This document shows positions 26,101 to 35,767 of a DNA stretch of 64,000 bases, piece by piece. The notes under the pieces are model-generated. The model was not told the origin of the DNA. It made no database searches and saw only the letters and a program-made list of their open reading frames with translations. A program made the position numbers and the translations under genes. Position 1 is the first letter of the stretch. The number at the start of each line of letters is the position of its first letter. This DNA is from Hyphomicrobiales bacterium (lineage in GTDB: Bacteria; Pseudomonadota; Alphaproteobacteria; Rhizobiales; Rhizobiaceae), in contig JAFKJW010000180.1 of assembly GCA_017305925.1 (NCBI GenBank), positions 62,001 to 126,000 on the forward strand, in the 5' to 3' direction.

Positions 26101-27522
26101 TCACCAGATCTGATCGACTGTCTTCGGCTGGGGCCATGGCTCGAAACTGTGCAGCGCCCGCGTGCGGGCTTCGAGAGCGTCCGCCAGCGTCTCGGCGAGG
26201 TTGAGCGCGTTCATGAGCTCGCTCCGGGTAAAATAGGTGAGATAGTCCGTGCCGAGTTGGCGCTTTCCGGCGCCGATCAGCACGTCTGCCGCCTGGCTGA
26301 CGCTGGCATGCATGCGGCGCAGCTTCCGTTCCACGCCCTCCCACACCGCCGTGATTTCCGGGAGATAGATCTCATGCTCCTGCAGCATCACATAGAGAAG
26401 GCGCTTGAACACCTGGGCCGCCGAACGCGTCGCCTCGATCTGCTGCGGCACGAGCGAAACCTTGTCCGGCTTGCGCAGGTCGATGAAGCAGGCGGATTCG
26501 CCGCTGGTCAGATAGCGATGCATCTTGAATTCCTCGGGCACATCGGAGACACCCATGTAAACGGGCACGAAAGGCGCCGCGAGCGCGCCGACCTGGGTGT
26601 GCCACAGCACCCTCAGCTCATCGTGGCGCGGATGCTCGAGCGGCACGATCTGACCATAGCCCGCGGTGTCGCCCGTAAGCTCGGGCGTGCGGATCGCCCA
26701 GGCGATGTCCTCGAAGCCGATCTTGGTCGGACGCTTCGCCCTCGCCTTCATCTCGTCCTCGATCCAGGCAACGCCAGCCCAGCGCAGGAGCCCGTCGCCA
26801 TAGATCTTGTTGACGTTGAATACATCGCTGGCCGCAGGCTCGAACCAGCCCTGTTCGACCGCAAACGAGATGAGATTGGCCGAATAGAGGAAGTCGGGGT
26901 GCCTCTCCTTGAACGGGATATCGCGGATATAGCCGGGCCTTGACGCGCGGATGCTGTCTGCGCCCAGGCGCTCCGCCGCCCACAGGCCCTGGCCGCCCGA
27001 AAACTGAATGACAACCCAGCCTTCTTCGGCATCGGCGATCAGATGCGAATTGCCGCCATAGGTCGAATGGCCATACAGGGCGATGAGTTCGCCGATCAGT
27101 TCCACCCCTTCCCGCGCGCTTTTCGCGCGCTCCAGCACAAGGCGGGCGAGATCGCTGTAGTTGGGCCCGTTCTGGGTCGTGGGCGTCATGGCGTTGAGTT
27201 CCGGCCGTGACACCGCCCAGACATCGCGCACCGCGACGCCATGTTCATTGAGTCCGCCATTGGTGAGCGGCGCCGGCACGCCGCGGAAATGGCTGTAGCT
27301 GACCCTGACATGGCGCGCCGTCTCCGGCGCCTGCGGAATTTCGGAAAGCGATCCCGGAAAATCCGATTCTGCCGTGACGCCGACCGTCACCGTGGCACCG
27401 GCCGCATGCTCGCGGCGAGCCACGATCTCCAGCCAGTGGCTCGACGGCTCGTCGCCATAACCTGCAAGATAGGGCACGCCGTCCGACGTATGGTTCTTTC
27501 CAATATAGAGGGCGTAGCTCAT
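26101..27522 (-). CDS. C69-family dipeptidase homologue with an N-terminal serine
   Basis: A 473-residue Ntn-hydrolase related to peptidase U34/C69 (PepD). It begins [15 protein letters not shown], whereas PepD begins with a Cys-Thr-Thr stretch before the same GK. Counting back from the glycine, Ser2 stands where the catalytic cysteine should be and would be exposed after Met removal. NGGLNEHGVAV and YGGNSHLIAD are typical of the fold. It lacks a signal peptide, so it probably trims imported peptides in the cytoplasm. The gene overlaps the end of the transporter ATPase gene by four bases, which ties it to that importer. Confidence 0.87.
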   Translation of the reverse strand: MSYALYIGKNHTSDGVPYLAGYGDEPSSHWLEIVARREHAAGATVTVGVTAESDFPGSLSEIPQAPETARHVRVSYSHFRGVPAPLTNGGLNEHGVAVRDVWAVSRPELNAMTPTTQNGPNYSDLARLVLERAKSAREGVELIGELIALYGHSTYGGNSHLIADAEEGWVVIQFSGGQGLWAAERLGADSIRASRPGYIRDIPFKERHPDFLYSANLISFAVEQGWFEPAASDVFNVNKIYGDGLLRWAGVAWIEDEMKARAKRPTKIGFEDIAWAIRTPELTGDTAGYGQIVPLEHPRHDELRVLWHTQVGALAAPFVPVYMGVSDVPEEFKMHRYLTSGESACFIDLRKPDKVSLVPQQIEATRSAAQVFKRLLYVMLQEHEIYLPEITAVWEGVERKLRRMHASVSQAADVLIGAGKRQLGTDYLTYFTRSELMNALNLAETLADALEARTRALHSFEPWPQPKTVDQIW

Positions 27523-29558
27523 GGCTTCTCCTGTAGGATATGCCGCCAGAGGTGGCAGGCAACTTGGTGGTCGTCTCCCGCGCTGTCGAGAATGGGCATT
27601 TCGCTCAGGCAGCGCTCACGCGCATGAACGCAGCGTGTGTGGAAGCGGCAGCCCGGTGGCGGATTGCGCGGGCTCGGGATCTCGCCCGGCACCAGAAGCC
27701 GGCCGCGCGTCCGGTCATGCGGATCGATCTGCGAGCTGAGCGACAGAAGCCCCGCGCTGTAGGGATGCGCCGGCCGGTCGAAGACGGCCTCGGTTGGGCC
27801 GATCTCGACGATCTGGCCCAGATACATCACCGCGATGCGATGCGCCATGTAGGCGATCAGGTTGATGTTATGCGTGATGATGAGGAAGGTCAGGCCGAGT
27901 TCCTGCTGGAGGTCACGCATCAGGTTGAGGATCGCCGAGGCCGCCGACACGTCGAGCCCTGCGGTCGGCTCGTCCGCCACGATGAAGTCCGGCTTGAGCG
28001 CCAAGGCCCGGGCGATACCGATGCGGCGCGCCTGACCGCCCGACAATTGATGCGGGAACTTGGTGGCGAGATCGGCTGAAAGACCGACCATGGCGAGCAG
28101 TTCGTCGACGCTGCGCTGCTCCTTGGGCGCGATGCCGTGAATTCGGTAGGGCTCGGTCAGGATGGAACCGACGCGCTGGCGCGGTGACAGGCTCGAATGC
28201 GGCTCCTGGAAGATCATCTGAACCCGGCGGCGGAACTCCTTCTCCGGAATTTGCCCGAGCTTTCTTCCTGCGAAGGTGATCTCGCCATCGGTCGCCGCCT
28301 GAAGCCGCAGCATCACCTCGCCGAGCGTCGTTTTGCCCGATCCGGATTCACCGACCAGTCCCAGCACCTCACCGCGCCTGATCGTAAGTGTGATCCCGTC
28401 TATCGCCCGCACCGGCTTGCTCTTGCCGGCCAGGAGCTTGCCGATGAAACCCGATGCTCCGCCGAAATGCTTGCGAACGTCGCGCGCTTCGATCAGCGGC
28501 TCGCGTTCGGGCTCGCGGATGGATGCCTTGACCGGCGGGACGGCGATGGTGACAGGCCGGCCCGGCACGCGCCAGAACTCGGCCTTGGCCGGATCATGCA
28601 TATGGCAACGCACGCCGCCGCCCGCCCTCGCGACGAATCCCGGGGCCTCTTCACGGCAGATGCTCCGAGTCATGGCGCAGCGCTCGGCAAAAGCGCAGCC
28701 TTTGGGCAAGGCGGACAGGCTCGGAACCCGCCCGGGAATCGTGGCGAGCGCCTCGCCGCGGCGATAGCGCGATGGTATGCAGTCGACGAGGGCCCGCGTA
28801 TAGGGATGCGCCGGCGTATCGAACAGCGACACCGCGTCGTTCTCTTCGACCACCCGGCCGGCATACATGACGACGACACGGTCGCAGAGCCGTGCCACAG
28901 TGCCCAGATCATGCGAGACATAGACGATGGCGGTGCCGTGTTCCTCGCGCAGCTTCGTCAGGAGTTCGAGGATCTGCGCCTCGAGGGTCACGTCGAGCGC
29001 CGACGTCGGCTCGTCGGCGACAAGGATAGCGGGTTCGAGCAGCAAGGCTGTTGCGATTGAAATACGCTGGCGCATGCCGCCCGAAAATTCATGCGGATAG
29101 CTCGCCAGGCGCTCCGCCGCGTCGGCAATGCCGACACTGGTCAGGGCCTTCACCGCTTGGTCATGAAAATCGGCGAAGCGCGCATGCCGGTCCTGGTGTG
29201 AGCGCCAGGCCTCGGCCATCTGCGAGCCGATCCTGAAAGTCGGGTTCAAGCTCTGCATCGGATCCTGGAATATCATCGCGATGTCGCGCCCGCGCATCCG
29301 GCGCAGATCTTCCTCGCCGAGCTTCAGGAGGTCGCGGCTCTTCAGCCAAGCCTCCCCGCCTTCGATCTCGGCATTGTCCGGCAGAAGTCGCAGAAGCGCT
29401 GCCGCAAGCGTCGACTTTCCGCAGCCGGATTCGCCCACCACGCCGACGATCTCACCGGGCCCGACGGCGAGCCCGATATCGCGCAAGGCGGCATAGACGT
29501 CGCCGTCGAGATGGTAGGAGACGTCCAGCCCCCGGAGCGAGAGGAGCGGCTTCGTCAT
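27519..29558 (-). CDS. Peptide ABC transporter ATPase, two fused domains
   Basis: A 679-residue DppD-DppF fusion of the GsiA/YejF type, with both nucleotide-binding domains in one chain. Domain 1: Walker [11 protein letters not shown]-loop [11 protein letters not shown], signature FSGGMRQR, Walker [12 protein letters not shown] and H-loop VSHDLGT. Domain 2: [39 protein letters not shown] and ITHNINL. Each domain ends with the OligoHPY-type cysteine-rich tail ([10 protein letters not shown] and [10 protein letters not shown]). All catalytic residues are canonical in both halves, in contrast to the second peptide importer in this window. The first codon overlaps the end of the DppC-type gene. 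Confidence 0.94.
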   Translation of the reverse strand: MTKPLLSLRGLDVSYHLDGDVYAALRDIGLAVGPGEIVGVVGESGCGKSTLAAALLRLLPDNAEIEGGEAWLKSRDLLKLGEEDLRRMRGRDIAMIFQDPMQSLNPTFRIGSQMAEAWRSHQDRHARFADFHDQAVKALTSVGIADAAERLASYPHEFSGGMRQRISIATALLLEPAILVADEPTSALDVTLEAQILELLTKLREEHGTAIVYVSHDLGTVARLCDRVVVMYAGRVVEENDAVSLFDTPAHPYTRALVDCIPSRYRRGEALATIPGRVPSLSALPKGCAFAERCAMTRSICREEAPGFVARAGGGVRCHMHDPAKAEFWRVPGRPVTIAVPPVKASIREPEREPLIEARDVRKHFGGASGFIGKLLAGKSKPVRAIDGITLTIRRGEVLGLVGESGSGKTTLGEVMLRLQAATDGEITFAGRKLGQIPEKEFRRRVQMIFQEPHSSLSPRQRVGSILTEPYRIHGIAPKEQRSVDELLAMVGLSADLATKFPHQLSGGQARRIGIARALALKPDFIVADEPTAGLDVSAASAILNLMRDLQQELGLTFLIITHNINLIAYMAHRIAVMYLGQIVEIGPTEAVFDRPAHPYSAGLLSLSSQIDPHDRTRGRLLVPGEIPSPRNPPPGCRFHTRCVHARERCLSEMPILDSAGDDHQVACHLWRHILQEKP

Positions 29559-30436
29559 CGGGCCCGCCTCATCAGGAAACGGCCGTGCCGCCGGCCGATC
29601 CCCGCCAGCCTCGGATCGGCGACATCGCGGAACGTCTCGCCCAGGAGTGTGAAGCCGGTGGTCACCAAAACGATGGCTGTCAGCGGACCGACCAGCGGCC
29701 AGATCGAGATCGCCACGTTCACGAAGCCCTCATTGAGGAGGACGCCCCAGTCTGGAGCGGGTGGCGGCACGCCGAGGCCCAGGAAGGCGAGGCCGGCCTC
29801 GATGACGATGGCGCTCGGCACGTCCATGGCGACGACGACCAGCAGCGGCGGCAGGATATTGGGCAGGAGATGCACGAACATGATGCGCCCGCGCCCGGCT
29901 CCGAGCGAGCGCTCGGCCCTGACATAGGGCTGATGCCGGATGGACAGCGTCAGCCCGCGCGCCAGGCGCAGATAATAGGGAAAGAGCGACAATGCGATCA
30001 CCAGAGTGGTGTTGAGCACCGACTGGCCGACCAGCGTCAGAAGTGCCAGGCCGAGGATCACCGATGGAAAGGACAGGAACGTGTCGGCGATGACGGTGAG
30101 CACGCGATCGATTAGGCCGCCCACATAGCCGGCGACGAGCCCAAGAAGGAGACCCGCCAGGAAGGCGCTGAGAACGGCCGGAATGGCGATGGTCAGCGCA
30201 AGGCGCGCCCCGAAGACCACGCGCGAGAGATTGTCGCGGCCCAGATGATCCGTGCCGAGCCAATGCTCTGCCGAAGGCGCGGCAAAGCGTTTGGCCATGG
30301 CTATGACGGCCGGGTCGTAAGGAGCGATGAGCGGAGCCGCAAGCGCGACGAAGAGCGTCAGCACGATAATGGCGAAGCCGATCATGCCGGCCGGTCGCCC
30401 GACAATCCGCATGAGAAGCCGGCGAACTTCATGCAC
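29555..30436 (-). CDS. Peptide ABC transporter permease, DppC-type
   Basis: A roughly 293-residue inner-membrane permease. The N-terminal membrane segment and APLIAPYDP loop, followed by HWLGTDHLGRDNLSRVVFGARL, define the DppC group. The coupling motif is seen in ERSLGAGRGRIMFVHLLPN. The start is uncertain. A GTG at 30436 includes the usual RRLL leader and overlaps the previous gene by eight bases with GAGGAG upstream; the next option is the ATG at 30412, with no clear ribosome site. It pairs with the DppB-type permease. Confidence 0.88.
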   Translation of the reverse strand: MHEVRRLLMRIVGRPAGMIGFAIIVLTLFVALAAPLIAPYDPAVIAMAKRFAAPSAEHWLGTDHLGRDNLSRVVFGARLALTIAIPAVLSAFLAGLLLGLVAGYVGGLIDRVLTVIADTFLSFPSVILGLALLTLVGQSVLNTTLVIALSLFPYYLRLARGLTLSIRHQPYVRAERSLGAGRGRIMFVHLLPNILPPLLVVVAMDVPSAIVIEAGLAFLGLGVPPPAPDWGVLLNEGFVNVAISIWPLVGPLTAIVLVTTGFTLLGETFRDVADPRLAGIGRRHGRFLMRRAR

Positions 30437-31391
30437 CGGTCTCGAACTCCTCGGTGAGCCGCACGCGTGGGTCGAGCATCCGGTAGGAAAGATCGGCCAG
30501 GATATTGGCGATGATGAAGAACAGCGCGTAGGTGAAGACGACGCCGCGAATGACCGGCCAGTTGCGCTGGTCGATCGCCGACAGCGCAAGCGTGCCGAGG
30601 CCTGAGCGGCCGAAGATCGTCTCGGCAAAGACGGTGCCGGTGAGACTGTAGCCCACCATCAGCCCGAACAAGGCGACGATCGGCAGCACCGCGTTGCGCA
30701 GCGCATAACGGTAGAAGATCACGGTCTCGCGGAAACCGAAAGCGCGAGCGCTGCGGATATACTGCGTTCCCAGCACCTCCAGCATCGTGGAGCGCAGGAT
30801 GCGTGGCAGATAGCCCCACCAGAACATCGCGAGCGCCGTCGCCGGCAGGATCAGGCGCGCGAGATAGTTGACGGGATCCGAGAACTGCCCTGCCCCCATC
30901 GCCGGCAGATAGCGCAGCTTGACCGCGAAAATCAGCAGGAGGATCAGCGATGTCACATAGGCCGGCGCCGAGACGAAGATCATCGACAGGCCGTGGGTCA
31001 GCCGGTCGAGGATGCCGCCCGGCCGGCGCGCCACCGCGATGCCGAGCGGAAGGCCGCCCGCCACCGCCAGGATTATGCTGGCGAAGGCCAGCGCCAGCGT
31101 ATCGGGAAGCGCCTGACCGATGAGCGTGGTCACGGGAACACCGCCGACGAAATCGGTGCCGAGATCGCCGCGCAGCAGGCCTGAAAAGAAATCCCAGAGC
31201 TGCACGAGGACCGGCTTGTCGAGGCCCATTTTGAGACGCACCTGTGCGATGAGCTGAGGCGTGGCATGCGCTCCCAGCACCGCGCGCGCCGGATCGCCCG
31301 GCACCAGATGCACCGCTGCGGCCAGCAACAGCGCCGTCAGGAACAGGACGACGACGGCGCCGCTTAGTCGCTTGAGCAGATACCCCGCCAC
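30429..31391 (-). CDS. Peptide ABC transporter permease, DppB-type
   Basis: A 320-residue permease beginning MAGYLLKRLSGAVVVLFLTA, then VHLVPGDPARAVLG, the marker of the DppB group. Six membrane segments and the coupling loop (SARAFGFRETVIFYRYALRN) are visible. The start is a GTG 18 bases after the binding-protein stop. It forms the translocation path with the DppC-type protein. Confidence 0.9.
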   Translation of the reverse strand: MAGYLLKRLSGAVVVLFLTALLLAAAVHLVPGDPARAVLGAHATPQLIAQVRLKMGLDKPVLVQLWDFFSGLLRGDLGTDFVGGVPVTTLIGQALPDTLALAFASIILAVAGGLPLGIAVARRPGGILDRLTHGLSMIFVSAPAYVTSLILLLIFAVKLRYLPAMGAGQFSDPVNYLARLILPATALAMFWWGYLPRILRSTMLEVLGTQYIRSARAFGFRETVIFYRYALRNAVLPIVALFGLMVGYSLTGTVFAETIFGRSGLGTLALSAIDQRNWPVIRGVVFTYALFFIIANILADLSYRMLDPRVRLTEEFETGA

Positions 31392-31409
31392 GCCGCCGAT
31401 CCCGCCGCC

Positions 31410-33002
31410 TCAAACCTTCTCGAAATACTGCAGATACGGATTGCCGTTCGGATCGAAGGCGGCCTCGACATTGGCCGCCGACACCGCGCAGGCCACTTGA
31501 TAGTTGACCCAGATATAGCCGAGCGAGACATCCATGAGCTTTTGCATCTTGATGGAGATCTCGGTGCGCTTGGCCTCGTCGCGCTCGGCGGCCAGTTCCG
31601 CCTGCAATTTGTCGTAGTCGGCATTGCAGGAGAAGGCCCAGTTCCACTGGGCGAACTGATCGCAGGTGAACCATTCGAACTGGTAGAATGGATCCGGCGC
31701 ACCGCCATAATTGCTCCACGAGAGCTGGCCGACCGACTTGTCCTTGATGTAGTTGTCGGGCGGCGTCAGCAGGACATTCACCTGGATGCCGCCTTCGGCA
31801 AGATTGGCCTGGATCACCTGCATGACGGTGGCGGCGGTTGCCGAGCCGCCGGCCGGCGTCGCCAGGTCGAGTTCGAGTGCCGAGACGCCGGCTTCGGCGA
31901 GCAGTGCCTTTGCCTTTTCGACATCGCGTTCGTAGACGGGCGCCTCCGGCCAGTAGCCGACCCCCATCTGCGGCGCGATCAGCGCATTGAGCCGCGTCTC
32001 GACATCGAGATCCTGAGCCTGGATAAGCGCCGGCACGTCGACGAGGTAGCGGATCGCCTCGCGGACCTTCGGATTCTCGAGCTTCGGATGCAGCACGTTA
32101 AGCTGGAGGAAATTATAGCTCATCGGCTGCTGCACGATATAGGCCTTCACGGCCGGGTTGTTCTGCAGCCTGAGCGCGTCGAGCGGCGAGGCGCTGTAGG
32201 TGAAATCGAAATCGCCGCTTTCAACGCCTGCGGTGAGCGCCGCCCCCGTCGGCGCGCTGCTCGAATTGACGAGCGAAACCTTGATCTCGTCCCATGGCCA
32301 GGACTTCGCGTCCCGCCCGGCAGCGCCGCTGTACTCGGCGAAGCGCTTCATGACGAGTTCCTTGTTCGGCATGTAGCTCACCACCTCATAAGGACCGGTG
32401 CCGACCGGAGCCTTGAGCCAGCCTTCCTTGCCGAGCGCCTCCATCGCCTTCTTCGAGACGATCATGCCGCTTGTCGCATAGGGCAGCGTCAGCCGCAGCA
32501 TCGGTGCGAAGGGCTTCTCGAAGACGATCACGCCGGTATATTTGCCGGTGACCTGCACTTCCTGGTAGCTGCCGAAGTCGCCGCCATAATAGGAGACGTC
32601 GCCCTCGCCTGCATCGGGATAAAGCTTCACCTTGCCGGTGGCGCGGTCGAAGGAGTATTTCACGTCCTCGGCCGTGAGCTCGCCGAAACCTCGGTGGAAC
32701 TGGATGCCTTCCTTCAGTTTGAAGGTGATCGACTTGCCGTCGGCCGACAGATCGAGCGTTTCGGCCAACCGGTCGACCGCCTTCCACTCCTTGCCGGGCA
32801 TATAGCTGGTGAGCCCTTCATAGATCGTGCTGAAGGGCGGGTACGGATAGTCATAGACATTGGTAAGGGTATCGAGCGTGCCGGGATCAAGCTGCGGACC
32901 GAAGCGCAAGGTCGAGCCTTCCGCCCTCGCGATGCCAAGATTGAAGGGGTGGGCGGCGGTGAGCGCCGCAGCCGACAGCAGCAGATTTCTGCGAGTGATC
33001 AT
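31410..33002 (-). CDS. Peptide/nickel-type ABC solute-binding protein
   Basis: A 530-residue SBP_bac_5 family periplasmic protein. The leader MITRRNLLLSAAALTAAHPF carries a twin-arginine motif (TRRNLL), so it is probably exported folded by the Tat pathway and cut near ARA. The family signature region (KLKEGIQFHRGFGELTAEDVKYSF in part) starts near residue 95. GGGAG stands before the ATG. As the first gene of the importer-peptidase operon it sets the substrate, which given the downstream dipeptidase is probably a short peptide or modified amino acid. Confidence 0.92.
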   Translation of the reverse strand: MITRRNLLLSAAALTAAHPFNLGIARAEGSTLRFGPQLDPGTLDTLTNVYDYPYPPFSTIYEGLTSYMPGKEWKAVDRLAETLDLSADGKSITFKLKEGIQFHRGFGELTAEDVKYSFDRATGKVKLYPDAGEGDVSYYGGDFGSYQEVQVTGKYTGVIVFEKPFAPMLRLTLPYATSGMIVSKKAMEALGKEGWLKAPVGTGPYEVVSYMPNKELVMKRFAEYSGAAGRDAKSWPWDEIKVSLVNSSSAPTGAALTAGVESGDFDFTYSASPLDALRLQNNPAVKAYIVQQPMSYNFLQLNVLHPKLENPKVREAIRYLVDVPALIQAQDLDVETRLNALIAPQMGVGYWPEAPVYERDVEKAKALLAEAGVSALELDLATPAGGSATAATVMQVIQANLAEGGIQVNVLLTPPDNYIKDKSVGQLSWSNYGGAPDPFYQFEWFTCDQFAQWNWAFSCNADYDKLQAELAAERDEAKRTEISIKMQKLMDVSLGYIWVNYQVACAVSAANVEAAFDPNGNPYLQYFEKV

Positions 33003-33164
33003 GGAAGTCTCCCTGGATGGCCGGCTGGTGACCGGGCCGATGTGAGCTGTGGCAGTGATCGCATGGCAACAGGTGAAGGAGGTCGCGCGGACCTCTTGAA
33101 AGGTGCCGGCCGGTCGCCGGTCGTGCTTGTCTATCCCCTCCGCTCATCCCTCGGAGAAAGATGT

Positions 33165-33230
33165 GCCAAAAATGGCGGACCAGCCATTTCGCTGATTGTT
33201 ACAAGCCCTTCGCATTCTGACGCATTCTGA
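33165..33230. promoter_or_regulatory. Inverted and tandem repeats upstream of the peptide importer operon
   Basis: In the gap between the regulator and the binding-protein gene, GCCA/TGGC and AAATGGC/GCCATTT (33170-33176 against 33183-33189) form dyads, and CGCATTCTGA occurs twice without a gap (33211-33230). These are candidate operators for the adjacent XRE-like protein, which is encoded on the same strand just upstream. Confidence 0.35.
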
Positions 33231-33245
33231 GCATCATAAAAGTCA

Positions 33246-34073
33246 TCACACGTTCACCCAGGCACCCAGCACCTTTTCCCCACGCGCCATCTTGTTGGTG
33301 ATGCGCATTTCGATGTCGGGCCGGATCTCCTTGTCATGCTCGGGGAACTGACCGCAGCGGCTGAGCGCCTTGCGGGTGTCGATAGTGGGCGAAATAAATT
33401 CGAGCAGGACGCGCGAGGTGGCGGGCGTGCGCCGGTTGAGATTGGAGGTCGCCGTCTGGATGCCGATCAACTGGTGGATTCGGCTGGCATGGCTCGGATA
33501 GAGAATCGTCTGGGTGACCGAATTCTTGAGGATGACCTCCTCCTCGAAGACAAACAGGCGGTCGAGGATGAAGGTGACAAGGCCCAGATATTTGAAGATG
33601 GCTTCGGTGTGCTCGCTACGGTCGCGCCGGCGGATGATTTCGATATTCTTCCAGTAGCAGATGCGATTCCTGCGATAGATCCGCACCAGCGATCGCGTGA
33701 TGTAGCCCGGGAAGGCGAAAGAGTAGTAGTAACGGAAATAGTAGCCGAGGTAGCGATCGGGGATTGTTTCCGACTGTGCCTCAAGACGGCGCAGCGTCTG
33801 CGCCGCCGGCGTCAAGACCGGCACGGCGTTGGAACTGTGCGGCTTAAGCTTGATAATCTCGGAGAAATTGGCGTGCGGCAGCAGAATTTCGGAGTCGAGA
33901 ACGCCGAAATGATCGCAGATGATCCTTAAATTGCTGCGCGAAGGAAAAACCGAGCCAGAGAGATACTTGTTGAACTGCTGACGGTTCATACCGAGACGGC
34001 GACAGACTTCGGCGATCGACTTTTCATAACTGCACAGCAACGCCAAGTTGCGGCAAAAATCCTCCCCTTCCAT
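33246..34073 (-). CDS. XRE-like helix-turn-helix protein
   Basis: A 275-residue cytoplasmic protein. Residues 10-62 form a lambda-repressor-like helix-turn-helix (SIAEVCRRLGMNRQQFNKYL, then NLRIICDHFGV). The remaining 200 residues are rich in aromatic and basic residues (YLGYYFRYYYSFAFPG) and match no ligand domain that I can name. It lies directly upstream of the peptide importer operon on the same strand and is its likely regulator. Related proteins of this size occur next to transporter operons in rhizobia, with no characterised member known to me. Confidence 0.8.
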   Translation of the reverse strand: MEGEDFCRNLALLCSYEKSIAEVCRRLGMNRQQFNKYLSGSVFPSRSNLRIICDHFGVLDSEILLPHANFSEIIKLKPHSSNAVPVLTPAAQTLRRLEAQSETIPDRYLGYYFRYYYSFAFPGYITRSLVRIYRRNRICYWKNIEIIRRRDRSEHTEAIFKYLGLVTFILDRLFVFEEEVILKNSVTQTILYPSHASRIHQLIGIQTATSNLNRRTPATSRVLLEFISPTIDTRKALSRCGQFPEHDKEIRPDIEMRITNKMARGEKVLGAWVNV

Positions 34074-34406
34074 CGAATTGATCGCCTCCTGCCGTGCCGG
34101 CCTTGTCTTTCACAGGACCGGGCCCTGAAGCAATATAGCTCTTCATGTCTTCGGCTTCACGCCCGGCCGCCTCGATGCGATGTTTCACCACATTGCCGAT
34201 CATGCCGCTGGCTTTGCCGACTTGCCCGGCAGATGACGCACGCAGCGCGCGACCGTCCGAGACGACGCCGATGTCGACATTGCGCCGCTCTTTGACGACG
34301 ATTAAGCAGGGCTTTCATTGCGGATCGGCCGCGGAAAGGACCGATCCTCGCCACACGGACCCTCGCACGTTCATTGCCCACCCGCCAACAGCACATGAGA
34401 GACGCC
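34074..34406. other. Intergenic gap with a possible gene remnant
   Basis: About 330 bases between divergent genes. On the minus strand, one frame from about 34312 down to 34080 is open and reads like protein (VVKERRNVDIGVVSDGRALR, then ASGMIGNVVKHRIEAAG), but it lacks a start with a ribosome site and runs out of frame into the regulator gene. It may be the 3' stump of an unidentified gene, or chance. Promoters for both flanking genes should also be here. Confidence 0.3.
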
Positions 34407-35723
34407 ATGCCGGACACCGAAGCCACGATCAAAGCCGTCCAGGACTTCATCGAAAAGGACCGGGACTTCGTCATCAACCTGACCCGCGGCATCGTCCGCA
34501 TTCCGTCCGTCAATCCGAAGTTCGAGACGGGCGCGGGACTCAACCGCGAAGGCGACGTGCAGGCGCTGCTCGAAGAGGCCGTCAGGGAGGAAGGGTTCGC
34601 GACGCAGCAGTTCGACGCCCTGCCGGGCCGGCCCAACCTGATCGGCGAGAAACCGGGCTCCGAGGAGAAGAGCCTGATCCTGTGCGGCCATATCGACGTG
34701 GTTCCGACCGGCGCGCTGAAGGACTGGACGGTCGATCCGTTCGGCGGCGAGATCCGCGACGGCAGGCTCTACGGGCGCGGCGCGATCGACATGAAGGGCG
34801 GCGTGGCCGCCTGCGTCGCCGCGATGCGCGCCCTCAACCGGATGGGCGTCGGGCTCGACGGACGGCTCGCCTTCCATTCGGTGGTCGACGAGGAGGCCGG
34901 CGGCGGCGGCGCGATCGCCAATGTGAAGCGGGGCAAGCTCGCCAGGGCGATCCTCGTGGCCGAGCCAAGCTGGGGCGATGTGCATCCGGCGGAAGGCGGG
35001 CTCGAATGGGCGCGCGTGACGATCCGCGGCCGTAACGGACACTCGGCGTTCCGCTTCAACGAAATCTACCCGCAGCAGCACGCGCCGGATCGCATCGTCC
35101 CGGCCGTCAATGCCATCGACATCGCCGCCCGCTTCATCCAGGCCGTGCATCTCTTCGAGCAGAACCGCGTCCGCGCCAGGTCGCACCCGCTGCTGCCGGC
35201 AGGCATGAACACGATCAACATCGGCGTGATGTGGGGCGGCACGGGTCTCGGCGAGAACGGCCTGCCGACCGTCATGACGAATCCCGCCATCATCCCGGAC
35301 GCCGTGGTGCTGGATCTCGACATGAAGTTCCTGCCCGACGAGAACTCGAAGCAGTATCGCAAGGATTTCGAGGCATTCGTCGCGCATTTCTGCGCCATGG
35401 ACGACTGGCTGAAGGAAAACCCAATCCGGATCGACTGGGAACTCGGCGGACTCCATTTCGCCCCGATGAACACGCCGCCCGACCATCCGCTGGTCGCTTC
35501 ACTGATGAAGCGACAGGCGGCGGCCGGCAAGGCCCCGGCGATGAAGGGCTTCATCGCCGTCTGCGACGCGGCCCACTATGCCGGAGCAGGCGTCGACGGC
35601 GTGATCTACGGTCCGGCCGGCGACGGCTTCCACTCGCTCGACGAGTATGTCGAGATCGAATCGCTGGTGACCAGCGCCAAGGTCATCGCGGCCTCTGTCA
35701 TCGACTGGTGCGGCATTCGCTGA
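34407..35723 (+). CDS. M20-family peptidase/deacylase (ArgE/DapE-like)
   Basis: A 438-residue metal-dependent amidohydrolase. Ligand motifs are in order: CGHIDVVPTG (His, Asp), GRGAIDMKGG (bridging Asp), VVDEEAGGGGA (catalytic Glu-Glu), and a late histidine in GDGFHSLDEY. The lid-domain histidine is in GRNGHSAF. It has no signal peptide and acts in the cytoplasm on N-acyl amino acids, a dipeptide or a similar amide. I chose the ATG at 34407 with GAGAGAC upstream; an ATG at 34395 is also possible. It converges on the Liv-type importer operon with a gap of only 22 bases. Confidence 0.88.
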   Translation: MPDTEATIKAVQDFIEKDRDFVINLTRGIVRIPSVNPKFETGAGLNREGDVQALLEEAVREEGFATQQFDALPGRPNLIGEKPGSEEKSLILCGHIDVVPTGALKDWTVDPFGGEIRDGRLYGRGAIDMKGGVAACVAAMRALNRMGVGLDGRLAFHSVVDEEAGGGGAIANVKRGKLARAILVAEPSWGDVHPAEGGLEWARVTIRGRNGHSAFRFNEIYPQQHAPDRIVPAVNAIDIAARFIQAVHLFEQNRVRARSHPLLPAGMNTINIGVMWGGTGLGENGLPTVMTNPAIIPDAVVLDLDMKFLPDENSKQYRKDFEAFVAHFCAMDDWLKENPIRIDWELGGLHFAPMNTPPDHPLVASLMKRQAAAGKAPAMKGFIAVCDAAHYAGAGVDGVIYGPAGDGFHSLDEYVEIESLVTSAKVIAASVIDWCGIR

Positions 35724-35733
35724 CCTGTCGGCG

Positions 35734-35767
35734 CCTGTCGAGGCGTTATTTCGCGCGCTTCGACAGG
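35734..35767. terminator. Possible bidirectional terminator hairpin
   Basis: CCTGTCGA and TCGACAGG face each other across an 18-base loop at the meeting point of the M20 gene and the LivM-type gene, partly inside the end of the latter. The loop is long and no clear T-run follows, so termination is only suggested by the convergent setting. Confidence 0.3.
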
